From Streptomyces roseolilacinus (GTDB lineage: Bacteria; Actinomycetota; Actinomycetes; Streptomycetales; Streptomycetaceae): 64,000 bases of DNA. Below, in pieces: positions 9,003 to 15,994 of the stretch. Within the stretch, counting starts at the first letter, position 1. Each line of letters starts with the position of its first letter. Under the pieces are notes generated by a model. It saw only the letters and a program-made list of their open reading frames with translations. It had not been told where the DNA came from and did no database searches. The stretch is taken from the NCBI RefSeq assembly GCF_014649335.1, contig NZ_BMSV01000007.1:1-64000 (forward strand). The letters run 5' to 3'. Both the position numbers and the translations under genes were made by a program.

Positions 9003-9974
9003 ATGACCTGGATGATCACCGGAGGCGCCGGCTTCATCGGCTCGCACGTGGTGCGGGCGATGGTCGCGGCGGGCGAGCCCGTCGTCGTCGTCGACGACCT
9101 GACGTCGGGACGCACCGACCGGCTGCCCGCCGGGGTCCCGCTGGAGGGCGGCACGGTCCTCGACCGGGACTTCCTCGACCGCGTCCTGCGCGAGCACGCC
9201 GTCACCGGCATCGTGCACGTCGCGGCGAAGAAGCAGGTCGCCGAGTCGGTGGCGGACCCGCTCCTCTACTACCGGCAGAACGTGGAGGGCGTGCGCGTCC
9301 TCCTCGACGCCGCCGTCGCCGCCGGGGTGGGCCGGTTCCTGTTCTCCTCCTCGGCCGCCGTGTACGGCATGCCCGACGTGGACCTGGTCACCGAGCGGAC
9401 CCCCTGCGCGCCGATCAACCCGTACGGCGAGACGAAGCTCGTGGGGGAGTGGATGACCGGCGCGGTCGGCCGGTCCCACGGCATGGCGACCGCCGCGCTG
9501 CGCTACTTCAACGTGGCCGGCGCGGCCACCCCCGAGCTGGCCGACGACGGCGCGTACAACCTGGTGCCGATGGTCTTCGAACGGCTCGCGGCCGGGCGGG
9601 CGCCGCTGGTCTTCGGCGACGACTACGCCACGCCGGACGGGACGTGCGTGCGCGACTACATCCACGTCGAGGACATCGCCTCCGCGCACCTCGCCGCGGC
9701 GCGCCGGCTCGTCGAGGACCCGCGGGCGGAGCTGGTGCTCAACGTGGGCCGGGGCGAGGGCGTGTCCGTCAGGGAGATGATCCGCGTCATCCAGGAGGTC
9801 ACCGGCCTCACCGACGTCGCCCCCGAGGTCGCCCCTCGGCGCCCGGGCGACCCGGCGCGGGTGGTCGCCTCCGCGGACCTGATCCGCGGGGAACTGGGCT
9901 GGACGGCCCGCCACGGCATCCGCGAGATGGTCGAGTCGGCCTGGCGCGGCTGGTCCCTGCGCCACCCCGCCTGA
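9003..9974 (+). CDS. NAD-dependent sugar-nucleotide epimerase (GalE-like extended SDR)
   Basis: 323 aa with the extended-SDR signature: TGGAGFIGSHV cofactor loop at the N-terminus, SSSAAVYG carrying the catalytic Ser, YGETK with the Tyr/Lys pair, and the C-terminal substrate motif DGTCVRDYIHVEDIASAH. These are typical of UDP-glucose/UDP-GlcNAc 4-epimerases, so it probably makes UDP-Gal or UDP-GalNAc for the polymer in this cluster. The ATG at 9003 follows GGAGG with seven bases between. It converges with the minus-strand lectin-like gene across a perfect terminator palindrome. The family is firm and the sugar is not known. Confidence 0.88.
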   Translation: MTWMITGGAGFIGSHVVRAMVAAGEPVVVVDDLTSGRTDRLPAGVPLEGGTVLDRDFLDRVLREHAVTGIVHVAAKKQVAESVADPLLYYRQNVEGVRVLLDAAVAAGVGRFLFSSSAAVYGMPDVDLVTERTPCAPINPYGETKLVGEWMTGAVGRSHGMATAALRYFNVAGAATPELADDGAYNLVPMVFERLAAGRAPLVFGDDYATPDGTCVRDYIHVEDIASAHLAAARRLVEDPRAELVLNVGRGEGVSVREMIRVIQEVTGLTDVAPEVAPRRPGDPARVVASADLIRGELGWTARHGIREMVESAWRGWSLRHPA

Positions 9975-9991
9975 CCCGCGGCCGGGCACGG

Positions 9992-10025
9992 GCGTGCGCC
10001 CCTCCCCCGGGGGAGGGGCGCACGC
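9992..10025. terminator. bidirectional terminator between convergent genes
   Basis: A perfect palindrome with 17-bp arms (GCGTGCGCCCCTCCCCC and its complement) lies between the epimerase stop and the end of the minus-strand gene. Its symmetry suits termination from both sides. Confidence 0.85.
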
Positions 10026-10032
10026 GCCGGGT

Positions 10033-11178
10033 TCAGGAGACGGCCCGCTCCCAGGCGCCCAGGGCCAGGCCCGACTCGGGCTTCTGACGGGCCACCCAGA
10101 GCGCGCCGTCCGCACCGACCACGGCCATCACGACCCGCCCGGCCCCGTCCAGCGCCAGCGACGGGGCCCCCGGGGACGGGCTCCCGGTGAGCGTCCAGGT
10201 GGCCCCGGCCTTCTCGTCCCCCGTCGGGTACGCGGCGAGCGCCGGCCGCCCCGTCGCCTCGTCCCGGTGCGCCAGCACCGTGCAGTCGTGGCCGTCCACG
10301 ACGGTGCGCAGCACCGCCACCGGCCCCGTGCCGGTCCCGTCGCCGAGCCCCGCCCCCTCCGGCAGGGACGGTCGCCAGGCCCGTACCGTACGGTCCCCGG
10401 CGTCGTGCCAGAAGTGCGTCAGCCCCGCCTCCGGGTCCGTCTCCACGGCGGTCGGGGAGTCGGGCGCCGCCCGCAGCGGCACGTCGTCGGCGCGCTCGAA
10501 GCGGACACCGGGCTTCTCCCGCTCCCACCGCAGCAGCCCCTCCGCCGTGGGCGCCAGCACCTCCACGCGGCCGTCGCCGGTGATCGCCGCGGACACCGTG
10601 CCCCGCACGCCGCTGCCCTTCAGGTCGGCCCAGGCGTTCCAGGCGCCCGTCTTGGCCTGGCTGCGGGCGCACACGCCGCCGCCCGCGTTGCGGACGAACA
10701 CGTTGAGGGAGCCGTCGGAGTCCACCACGGCGGACGGAAGCCCGATCTGCCCGGCGAGCGACGGGTCGTTCGGGTAGGGCGTGCCGAGCGGCCGCCAGTC
10801 CCGTACGGCGCGGCCCGTCTGGTACTGCAGGGCGTACACGACGTCCGTGCCGGTCTGCCCGTCCGCGAGCCGCTCGCGCCGCAGCCCCACCAGGTGGACG
10901 TACCCGTCCTCGCCCTGGGCGACGGCCAGGTACGGCAGCATGCCGGGAGCCGGGATGAGGTCGGGCCCCGTCCAGTCGGGGCCGCCGGGGCGGGTCTCCG
11001 TCCAGCGCAGCACGCCGCCGTCGCCGGGGGCGTACGCGGTGAGCCGGCCGTCCTTGCCGCGGACCAGCCAGCCGGTGGTCGCCGGCACCGACGGGTCCAG
11101 GACCGGGAGGGGCGCTTCCTCGGCCGGCACGGGCCGGTTGGCCCGGCGTTTGGCTTTCCGCACGAACAAGACCGCCAT
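10033..11178 (-). CDS. predicted beta-propeller lectin-like protein, function unknown
   Basis: 381-aa protein without a clear signal peptide; the N-terminus is basic (MAVLFVRKAKRRANRP). The rest is about six repeats of 50-60 residues, each with a DG-containing turn (GKDGRLTAY, GEDGYVHLV, SDGSLNVFV, GDGRVEVLA, GAGRVVMAV, GADGALWVA) and a W-containing strand. This is the pattern of WD-like/PLL or fucolectin-type propellers that bind sugars between blades. The start is ATG 11178; longer frame upstream overlaps the promoter region. It is the only minus-strand gene in the first half of the sugar cluster and is divergent from the 2-epimerase gene. A polymer- or glycan-binding role is an inference from place and fold. 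Other propeller functions such as hydrolase or scaffold cannot be excluded. Confidence 0.75.
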   Translation of the reverse strand: MAVLFVRKAKRRANRPVPAEEAPLPVLDPSVPATTGWLVRGKDGRLTAYAPGDGGVLRWTETRPGGPDWTGPDLIPAPGMLPYLAVAQGEDGYVHLVGLRRERLADGQTGTDVVYALQYQTGRAVRDWRPLGTPYPNDPSLAGQIGLPSAVVDSDGSLNVFVRNAGGGVCARSQAKTGAWNAWADLKGSGVRGTVSAAITGDGRVEVLAPTAEGLLRWEREKPGVRFERADDVPLRAAPDSPTAVETDPEAGLTHFWHDAGDRTVRAWRPSLPEGAGLGDGTGTGPVAVLRTVVDGHDCTVLAHRDEATGRPALAAYPTGDEKAGATWTLTGSPSPGAPSLALDGAGRVVMAVVGADGALWVARQKPESGLALGAWERAVS

Positions 11179-11245
11179 GGCTGACGTCGACCTTTCCCCT
11201 GTACCTGTACCGCGAGCGAGGGATCCTCTTCCGCAGGCGCGCGCG

Positions 11246-11324
11246 ACCCTAGCATCTCGCATCCGCCCGCTCCGGGCCGCCGCCGAGGCCCGGTAACGGA
11301 GCACCGGGCGCCCGGGCATACGAT
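11246..11324. promoter_or_regulatory. divergent promoter region, lectin-like gene and 2-epimerase gene
   Basis: On the minus strand TAGGGT (11251-11246) is a good Streptomyces -10 about 68 nt before the lectin-like gene start. On the plus strand TACGAT (11319-11324) is a -10 candidate about 42 nt before the 2-epimerase start. Convincing -35 boxes were not seen. Confidence 0.45.
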
Positions 11325-11366
11325 GGCGGTGCCCCTCATCGACCTGACCCAGAAGAAGAGTGCGCA

Positions 11367-12473
11367 GTGAAAGTCATCAGCATCGTCGGCGCCCGTCCCC
11401 AACTGGTGAAGCTCGCGCCCATCGCGGCCGCGTTCGCAGAGACGGAGCACGAGCACTTCATTGTGCACACCGGGCAGCACTATGACGCCGACCTCTCCGA
11501 CGTCTTCTTCCAGGGCCTCGGCATCCCCGACCCGGACGTCCACCTCGGCGTCGGCTCCGGCAGCCACGGCGCGCAGACCGGCTCCGTCCTCTCCGCGCTC
11601 GACCCGGTCCTGGAGCGGGAGAAGCCCGACTGGGTCCTCGTCTACGGCGACACCAACTCCACCATCGCCGGCGCCCTGTCCGCGGTGAAGATGCACCTGC
11701 CCGTGGCGCACCTGGAGGCGGGCCTGCGCTCCTTCAACCGGCGCATGCCGGAGGAGCACAACCGCGTCCTCACCGACCACTGCGCCGACGTGCTCCTCGC
11801 CCCGACCGAGGAGGCCATGCGCCACCTCGCCGACGAGGGCCTGAAGGACCGCGCGGTCCTCGCCGGCGACGTCATGGTCGACATCTGCCTGCGCATCCGC
11901 GACGCCGTCCTCGCCGGCGAGCACGCCGCCCCGGCCCTGCCCGAGGGCATCGACCCGGAGCAGCCGTTCCTGCTGGCCACCCTCCACCGGCCGGACAACA
12001 CCGACGACCCCGAGCGGCTCGCCGCGATCATCGACTCGCTGGCCGCGCTGCCGCTGCCGGTCGCGCTGCTCGCCCACCCGCGCCTGGTCGCCCGCGCCAA
12101 GGAGCACGGCATCGAGCTGGCGAAGGGCTCCGTCCACGTCGGCCGCCCCCTGCCGTACGCCGGCCTGGTCGCCGCCGTGCTGGCGTCGTCCGGTGTCGTC
12201 ACCGACTCCGGCGGCCTGCAGAAGGAGGCGTTCCTGCTGGAGCGCATCACGACCACCATCCGCCCGGAGACGGAGTGGGTCGAGACCGTCGAGACCGGCT
12301 GGAACGTCCTCGTCCCCGACCCGCACACGCTGTCCGCCGACGAGTGGGCCGCCACGGTCACCCGCGCCGTGCCCACCGCCGACAAGGGCACCCCGTACGG
12401 CGACGGGCGCGCCGCCCGCAACGTCGTCCGCATCCTCGAGGAATGGCAGAGCACCGTCCGCAACGACGGCTGA
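11367..12473 (+). CDS. non-hydrolysing UDP-sugar 2-epimerase, WbpI-like subfamily
   Basis: 368-aa GT-B-fold epimerase that inverts C2 of a UDP-N-acetyl sugar. Family hallmarks are the N-terminal loop, YGDTNSTIAGAL, HLEAGLRSFN, ATLHRPDN and VVTDSGGLQKEAF. Two positions point to the UDP-2,3-diacetamido-glucuronate epimerases (WbpI type) rather than to WecB: the N-terminal motif is GARPQLVK instead of GTRPEAIK, and the distal motif is RPETEWVETVETGWN instead of the WecB-type RPE region. That subfamily reading is from memory of the families and needs an alignment. The start is GTG 11367 with a weak GAAGAAGAG upstream. It fits as the last step of a UDP-ManNAc3NAcA pathway. Confidence 0.88.
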   Translation: MKVISIVGARPQLVKLAPIAAAFAETEHEHFIVHTGQHYDADLSDVFFQGLGIPDPDVHLGVGSGSHGAQTGSVLSALDPVLEREKPDWVLVYGDTNSTIAGALSAVKMHLPVAHLEAGLRSFNRRMPEEHNRVLTDHCADVLLAPTEEAMRHLADEGLKDRAVLAGDVMVDICLRIRDAVLAGEHAAPALPEGIDPEQPFLLATLHRPDNTDDPERLAAIIDSLAALPLPVALLAHPRLVARAKEHGIELAKGSVHVGRPLPYAGLVAAVLASSGVVTDSGGLQKEAFLLERITTTIRPETEWVETVETGWNVLVPDPHTLSADEWAATVTRAVPTADKGTPYGDGRAARNVVRILEEWQSTVRNDG

Positions 12474-12516
12474 CCGACCGCCCGCCGACCGCTCCCGCAC
12501 CCCGTCCGTGACCGCT

Positions 12517-12548
12517 CCCGCACCCCGCCCGTCCGGCCGGGGTGCGGG
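12517..12548 (+). terminator. terminator after the 2-epimerase gene
   Basis: CCCGCACCCC pairs with GGGGTGCGGG (10 bp) around a 12-nt loop. The left arm lies in the second of two near-identical 23-bp direct repeats (GACCGCTCCCGCACCCCG core) between 12487 and 12533. Confidence 0.65.
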
Positions 12549-12625
12549 CCGGTCCGGTCCTCCGGCGGGAACAGGGGCCGGTGATAAAGTGGCGCGTCGC
12601 CGTGCAATCTCGTAAGGAAGTCGAC

Positions 12626-13831
12626 ATGAAGCAGGCAGCATCCAGGGATGCAGCCGTGGTCACGCCGTGGTATCCGACACGGGAGTTGCCTTTCCGGGGA
12701 TCCTTCGTCCAGGCCATGGTGGCGGCCACCGCACCCGGCTGCGACAGCTTCACCGTCTACCACTGCGACCCGTGGGTGGCCCCCATGGACGCGGCGGCGA
12801 CGAAGGCGGTCGAGGAGGCCAACGCCAAGGTGATGGCCCGGGCCGCGCACCGCGTCCCCACGGCCGGCGGCGCCGAGCTGATCTCGTTCCCCGTCACCAC
12901 CCCGCGCGGCCAGGACTACGGCGCCCAGGCCCGCAACCACGAGCGCCAGCTCCGCAACCTCCTCGGCGGCGAGCCCATCGACGCGGACGTCGTGCACGCC
13001 CACGTCGGGTTGCCCAGCGGCTGGGCCGCCCTGAGGAACGCCCGCCCCGGCGCGAAGGTCTTCGTCACCGAGCACGCGTCGTTCCTGGAGCGGGTCTTCC
13101 AGGACCCCGAGGCCGTCGAGCTGTACGACGAGCTGATGCACGGCGTCACCGGTTTCCTCGTCGTCGGCGACAAGGTCACCGAGGTGCTGGAGCGCCAATT
13201 CCCGCACCACGCCGACAAGATCCTGCGCGTGCCCAACCCGATCTCCTTCGACGAGTCGCGCCCCGAGCCGGTGAAGGACCTGCGCAGCTGGCTGTACCTG
13301 GGCAGCGTGACCGAGCTCAAGGGCGTCACGTGGCTCGTCGAGGCGTTCGCCCGGTGCCACGCCGAGGACCCCACCCTCACCCTCACCCTCGTCGGTGAGG
13401 GCCCGCTGCGCCGGCCCCTCACCGAACGCGTCGCCGAGCTGGGCCTGAGCGACGCCGTGAAGCTGCCCGGCTCCATCCCGCACGAGCAGGCGCTGGAGCT
13501 GATGCGCAGCCACGACCTGCTGGTCCACCCCAGCCGGTACGAGACGTTCGGCATGACCATCGTCGAGGGCATCGCCGCCGGCATGCCGGTGCTGGTGACC
13601 CGCTGCGGCGGCCCCGAGAAGACGCTCGCCGGCATCGAGGACGCCGCGGGCGAGCTCATCGAGGTGGAGGAGAACGCGGAGTCGATCAGCGAGGGCTACC
13701 GGCGCCTGCGCGCCCGTTTCCTCGGAGGCGGACTGGACCTCGAACGCGCCCAGGCGAAGCTCGCCGCCGACTACGGCTACGAGGCCGTGGCCGAGGCGCA
13801 CTACCGACTCTGGTTCCCCGACTCCCCGTGA
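12626..13831 (+). CDS. GT4 family glycosyltransferase
   Basis: Retaining GT-B transferase of 401 aa. The N-domain begins with VVTPWYPTRELPFRGSFVQ; the donor-binding C-domain has LYLGSVTELKGV, LVGEGPL and the GT4 E-x7-E motif in ETFGMTIVE. ATG 12626 is chosen for AAGGAAG six bases upstream. It is clearly paralogous to the central part of the minus-strand protein at 15995-18241: TPWYP...GSFVQA, VTEH(A/S)SFL(E/D)RVF and ETFGMT(I/V)VE match in the same order. Here the small partner domain is the separate next gene rather than a fusion. The sugar donor is unknown. Confidence 0.88.
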   Translation: MKQAASRDAAVVTPWYPTRELPFRGSFVQAMVAATAPGCDSFTVYHCDPWVAPMDAAATKAVEEANAKVMARAAHRVPTAGGAELISFPVTTPRGQDYGAQARNHERQLRNLLGGEPIDADVVHAHVGLPSGWAALRNARPGAKVFVTEHASFLERVFQDPEAVELYDELMHGVTGFLVVGDKVTEVLERQFPHHADKILRVPNPISFDESRPEPVKDLRSWLYLGSVTELKGVTWLVEAFARCHAEDPTLTLTLVGEGPLRRPLTERVAELGLSDAVKLPGSIPHEQALELMRSHDLLVHPSRYETFGMTIVEGIAAGMPVLVTRCGGPEKTLAGIEDAAGELIEVEENAESISEGYRRLRARFLGGGLDLERAQAKLAADYGYEAVAEAHYRLWFPDSP

Positions 13832-13840
13832 TGGAGTGAC

Positions 13841-14419
13841 ATGCAGGTACTGTTCCTGGCCCTTGGCGCCTCGCGCAAGCGGGCCGTGGTCGAAGAATCC
13901 GCCGCGGTCGCCGCGGCCGGTGGCCGGGCGGTCGTCCTGGTCGGCCAGAAGCAGCCCTGGGCGTCCGAGACGTTCGCGCCCGGCGTGCGGCTGATGACGA
14001 TCGCCGAGCTGGAGGCCAGGCACCTGCCGCACCGGCTCGAACGGGCGGTGCTCTACCAGGGCCCGCGCCGCGTCGCCGGAGCGGTCGGCCGGGGCCCCCT
14101 GAGCGCCAAGACCAAGAAGGCCCTCAAGGCGTACGAGAAGCGGATCGCCGGCCGCGTGCACCGCCGGGTGTTCGCGCCGCTGCACCGCAGGGTGTGGCCG
14201 ACGGCCACGGCCCGGATGGTCCTGCGCCGCTGCTTCGGCCCGCAGGGCGGACCCGACCTCGTGATCGTCGCCGACGCCCTGTCCACGCGGACCGCCGCCG
14301 AGCTGATGGACGCCTGGCAGGCCGAGGGCCTGGGAACCCCGCGCCTGGCCTACAGCGTCGACTCCGTCGTACCGCCGATCGTCGCCCGGACGACCCCGCA
14401 GCCCTCAGCCGCTCGCTGA
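13841..14419 (+). CDS. small protein homologous to the C-terminal domain of the fused glycosyltransferase at 15995-18241
   Basis: 192 aa, no named family recognised. It opens with a Rossmann-like strand-loop-helix (VLFLALGASRKRAVVEES). It aligns over its whole length with residues 563-748 of the minus-strand fusion: VLYQGPRRV versus LVYRAPRAV, YEKRIAGRVHRRVF versus HTKVANAFHKKVF, and DLVIVADALSTRTA versus DTVFVSDINATVTG. ATG 13841 follows GGAG with four bases between, nine bases after the GT4 stop, so the two genes are probably translated together. The fused/split relation predicts that it works with the GT4, perhaps as an accessory or donor-binding module. It lacks the GT4 catalytic motif. 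Confidence 0.75.
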   Translation: MQVLFLALGASRKRAVVEESAAVAAAGGRAVVLVGQKQPWASETFAPGVRLMTIAELEARHLPHRLERAVLYQGPRRVAGAVGRGPLSAKTKKALKAYEKRIAGRVHRRVFAPLHRRVWPTATARMVLRRCFGPQGGPDLVIVADALSTRTAAELMDAWQAEGLGTPRLAYSVDSVVPPIVARTTPQPSAAR

Positions 14420-14437
14420 ACCAACCGAGGAAGACTG

Positions 14438-15877
14438 ATGAAGAACCGTAGCGAACGGCGCCCCCGTGTGCTCTACCTGGCGTTCTACTTCCCCCCGTCG
14501 CGGGCGAGCGGTGTCTACCGCGCCCGGGCGACCGCCAACCACCTGGTGGAGAAGGGCTGGGACGTCACGGTCTGTGCCGCTCCGCTCGACTTCCTCTACA
14601 ACGTGATCGGCTCGGTCGACGAGGAGCTGTCGAAGACCGTCGACCCGCGCATCCACGTGGAGCGGCCCTCGCTCAACCAGTACACGTGGCAGCAGGACCT
14701 GCGCGACTACAGCTGGCTGCGCCGCAGCTTCCCGCTGATGGCCAAGCGCGTCTACCAGTTCAGCCAGACCAAGCTGTTCCCCGAGCGGTACTCGTCCTGG
14801 GCGTGGGCGTCCGTCACCCGCGCGCTGAAGCTGCACGCCAAGCAGCGGTTCGACGTGGTCGTCGCCACCGGCAACCCGTTCGCGTCGTTCGGCGCCGCCT
14901 GGCTGTTCAACAAGCTCACCGGCGTCCCGTACGTCATGGACTACCGCGACTCGTGGACGCTGGAGATCTTCCACGACGTGCCGGCGTTCCCCGAGGGGCA
15001 CATCGCCTGGGGCTGGGAGAAGCGCATGATCGGCAAGGCGGCGGCGTCCGTCTTCGTCAACGAGGCCCTGCGCAGCTGGCACGCCGAGCGCTACCCGGAG
15101 GTCGCCGACCGCATGATGGTCGTCCCCAACGGGTGGGACGCGGACGTGCTGCCGAAGGCCGTCGAGAAGGCCGCCGCCGAGCAGTCCGCCGACGCGACGC
15201 CCGAGACGGCGCCCGACGCGACGCCCGAGAAGACGTCCGAGACGGCCTCCGACGCGGTGGAGCCGGAGCGGCGCGCGCCGCTGAAGTTCACCTACCTGGG
15301 CACGCTCACCGCGAAGCAGCCGGTGGAGGAGATGGCCGAGGCGTTCAAGATCGCCCGCCGTCACCCGGACCTGGCCGACGCGGAGCTGCAGATCCACGGC
15401 CACCTCGGCTTCTTCAAGAACAGCCCCGGTGCGCTGAAGGCCCGCCTCGGCCTCCAGGACGGGCCGCGCCCCGAGGGCGTCGAGGACACCGGCCTGCGCT
15501 ACTGCGGGCCCGTCTCCAAGACCGAGGTCGGCAAGGTGTACGAGGAGGCCGACGTCCTGGTCTTCCTCGCGGGCGGCGGCAAGTACGTCACGTCCGGCAA
15601 GATCTTCGAGTACATGGCCTTCGGGCACCCGATCGTCTCCGTGCACCAGCCCGGCATCGCCGCGCAGGACGTGCTCGACGGGTACCCGCTGTGGTTCAAC
15701 GCCAACAGCCTCGACGTCGAGGAGCTGGCCGCGTCGATGGTCGCCGCGGGCAAGGCCGCCCGTGACCTGACGCCGGAGCAGCGCGCGGCGGCGCGGCGGC
15801 ACGCCGACACGTACACGCGTGAGGCGACGCTCATCCCGTTCGAGCAGCGGCTGCGGGAGATCGTCGGCGACCACTGA
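14438..15877 (+). CDS. GT4-like glycosyltransferase with Ala/Thr/Glu-rich linker insertion
   Basis: 479 aa GT-B protein: N-domain VLYLAFYFPPSRASGVYRAR and VMDYRDSWTLE, C-domain TYLGTLTAKQPVEEM, GPVSKTEV and KIFEYMAFGHPIVSV (the EYMA segment stands where GT4 enzymes carry the donor-site Glu). Between the two lobes lies a low-complexity insert of about 40 residues rich in Ala, Thr, Pro and Glu (ATPETAPDATPEKTSETAS), likely a flexible hinge. ATG 14438 follows CGAGGAAG and lies 18 bases after the preceding stop, so it belongs to the 12626-15877 operon. It ends at a 16-bp terminator shared with the converging gene. Donor and acceptor are unknown. Confidence 0.87.
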   Translation: MKNRSERRPRVLYLAFYFPPSRASGVYRARATANHLVEKGWDVTVCAAPLDFLYNVIGSVDEELSKTVDPRIHVERPSLNQYTWQQDLRDYSWLRRSFPLMAKRVYQFSQTKLFPERYSSWAWASVTRALKLHAKQRFDVVVATGNPFASFGAAWLFNKLTGVPYVMDYRDSWTLEIFHDVPAFPEGHIAWGWEKRMIGKAAASVFVNEALRSWHAERYPEVADRMMVVPNGWDADVLPKAVEKAAAEQSADATPETAPDATPEKTSETASDAVEPERRAPLKFTYLGTLTAKQPVEEMAEAFKIARRHPDLADAELQIHGHLGFFKNSPGALKARLGLQDGPRPEGVEDTGLRYCGPVSKTEVGKVYEEADVLVFLAGGGKYVTSGKIFEYMAFGHPIVSVHQPGIAAQDVLDGYPLWFNANSLDVEELAASMVAAGKAARDLTPEQRAAARRHADTYTREATLIPFEQRLREIVGDH

Positions 15878-15931
15878 CGGCCCCGCCGACGTACCCGACG
15901 GGTCGTCGGAAGCGGTTGCGCACCGTACGGA

Positions 15932-15967
15932 AGAGGCCCCCGACCGGATTCCCGGTCGGGGGCCTCT
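15932..15967. terminator. bidirectional terminator
   Basis: A perfect 16-bp stem (AGAGGCCCCCGACCGG and complement) with an ATTC loop sits between two converging glycosyltransferase genes and can serve both. Confidence 0.9.
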
Positions 15968-15994
15968 CCTCGTGGCCCGCTCAGCGGGCCGCCG

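Noticed and set aside
12474..12535. Short direct repeats considered as a CRISPR-like array
   Set aside because: Only two 23-bp copies with no spacers; they form part of a terminator.
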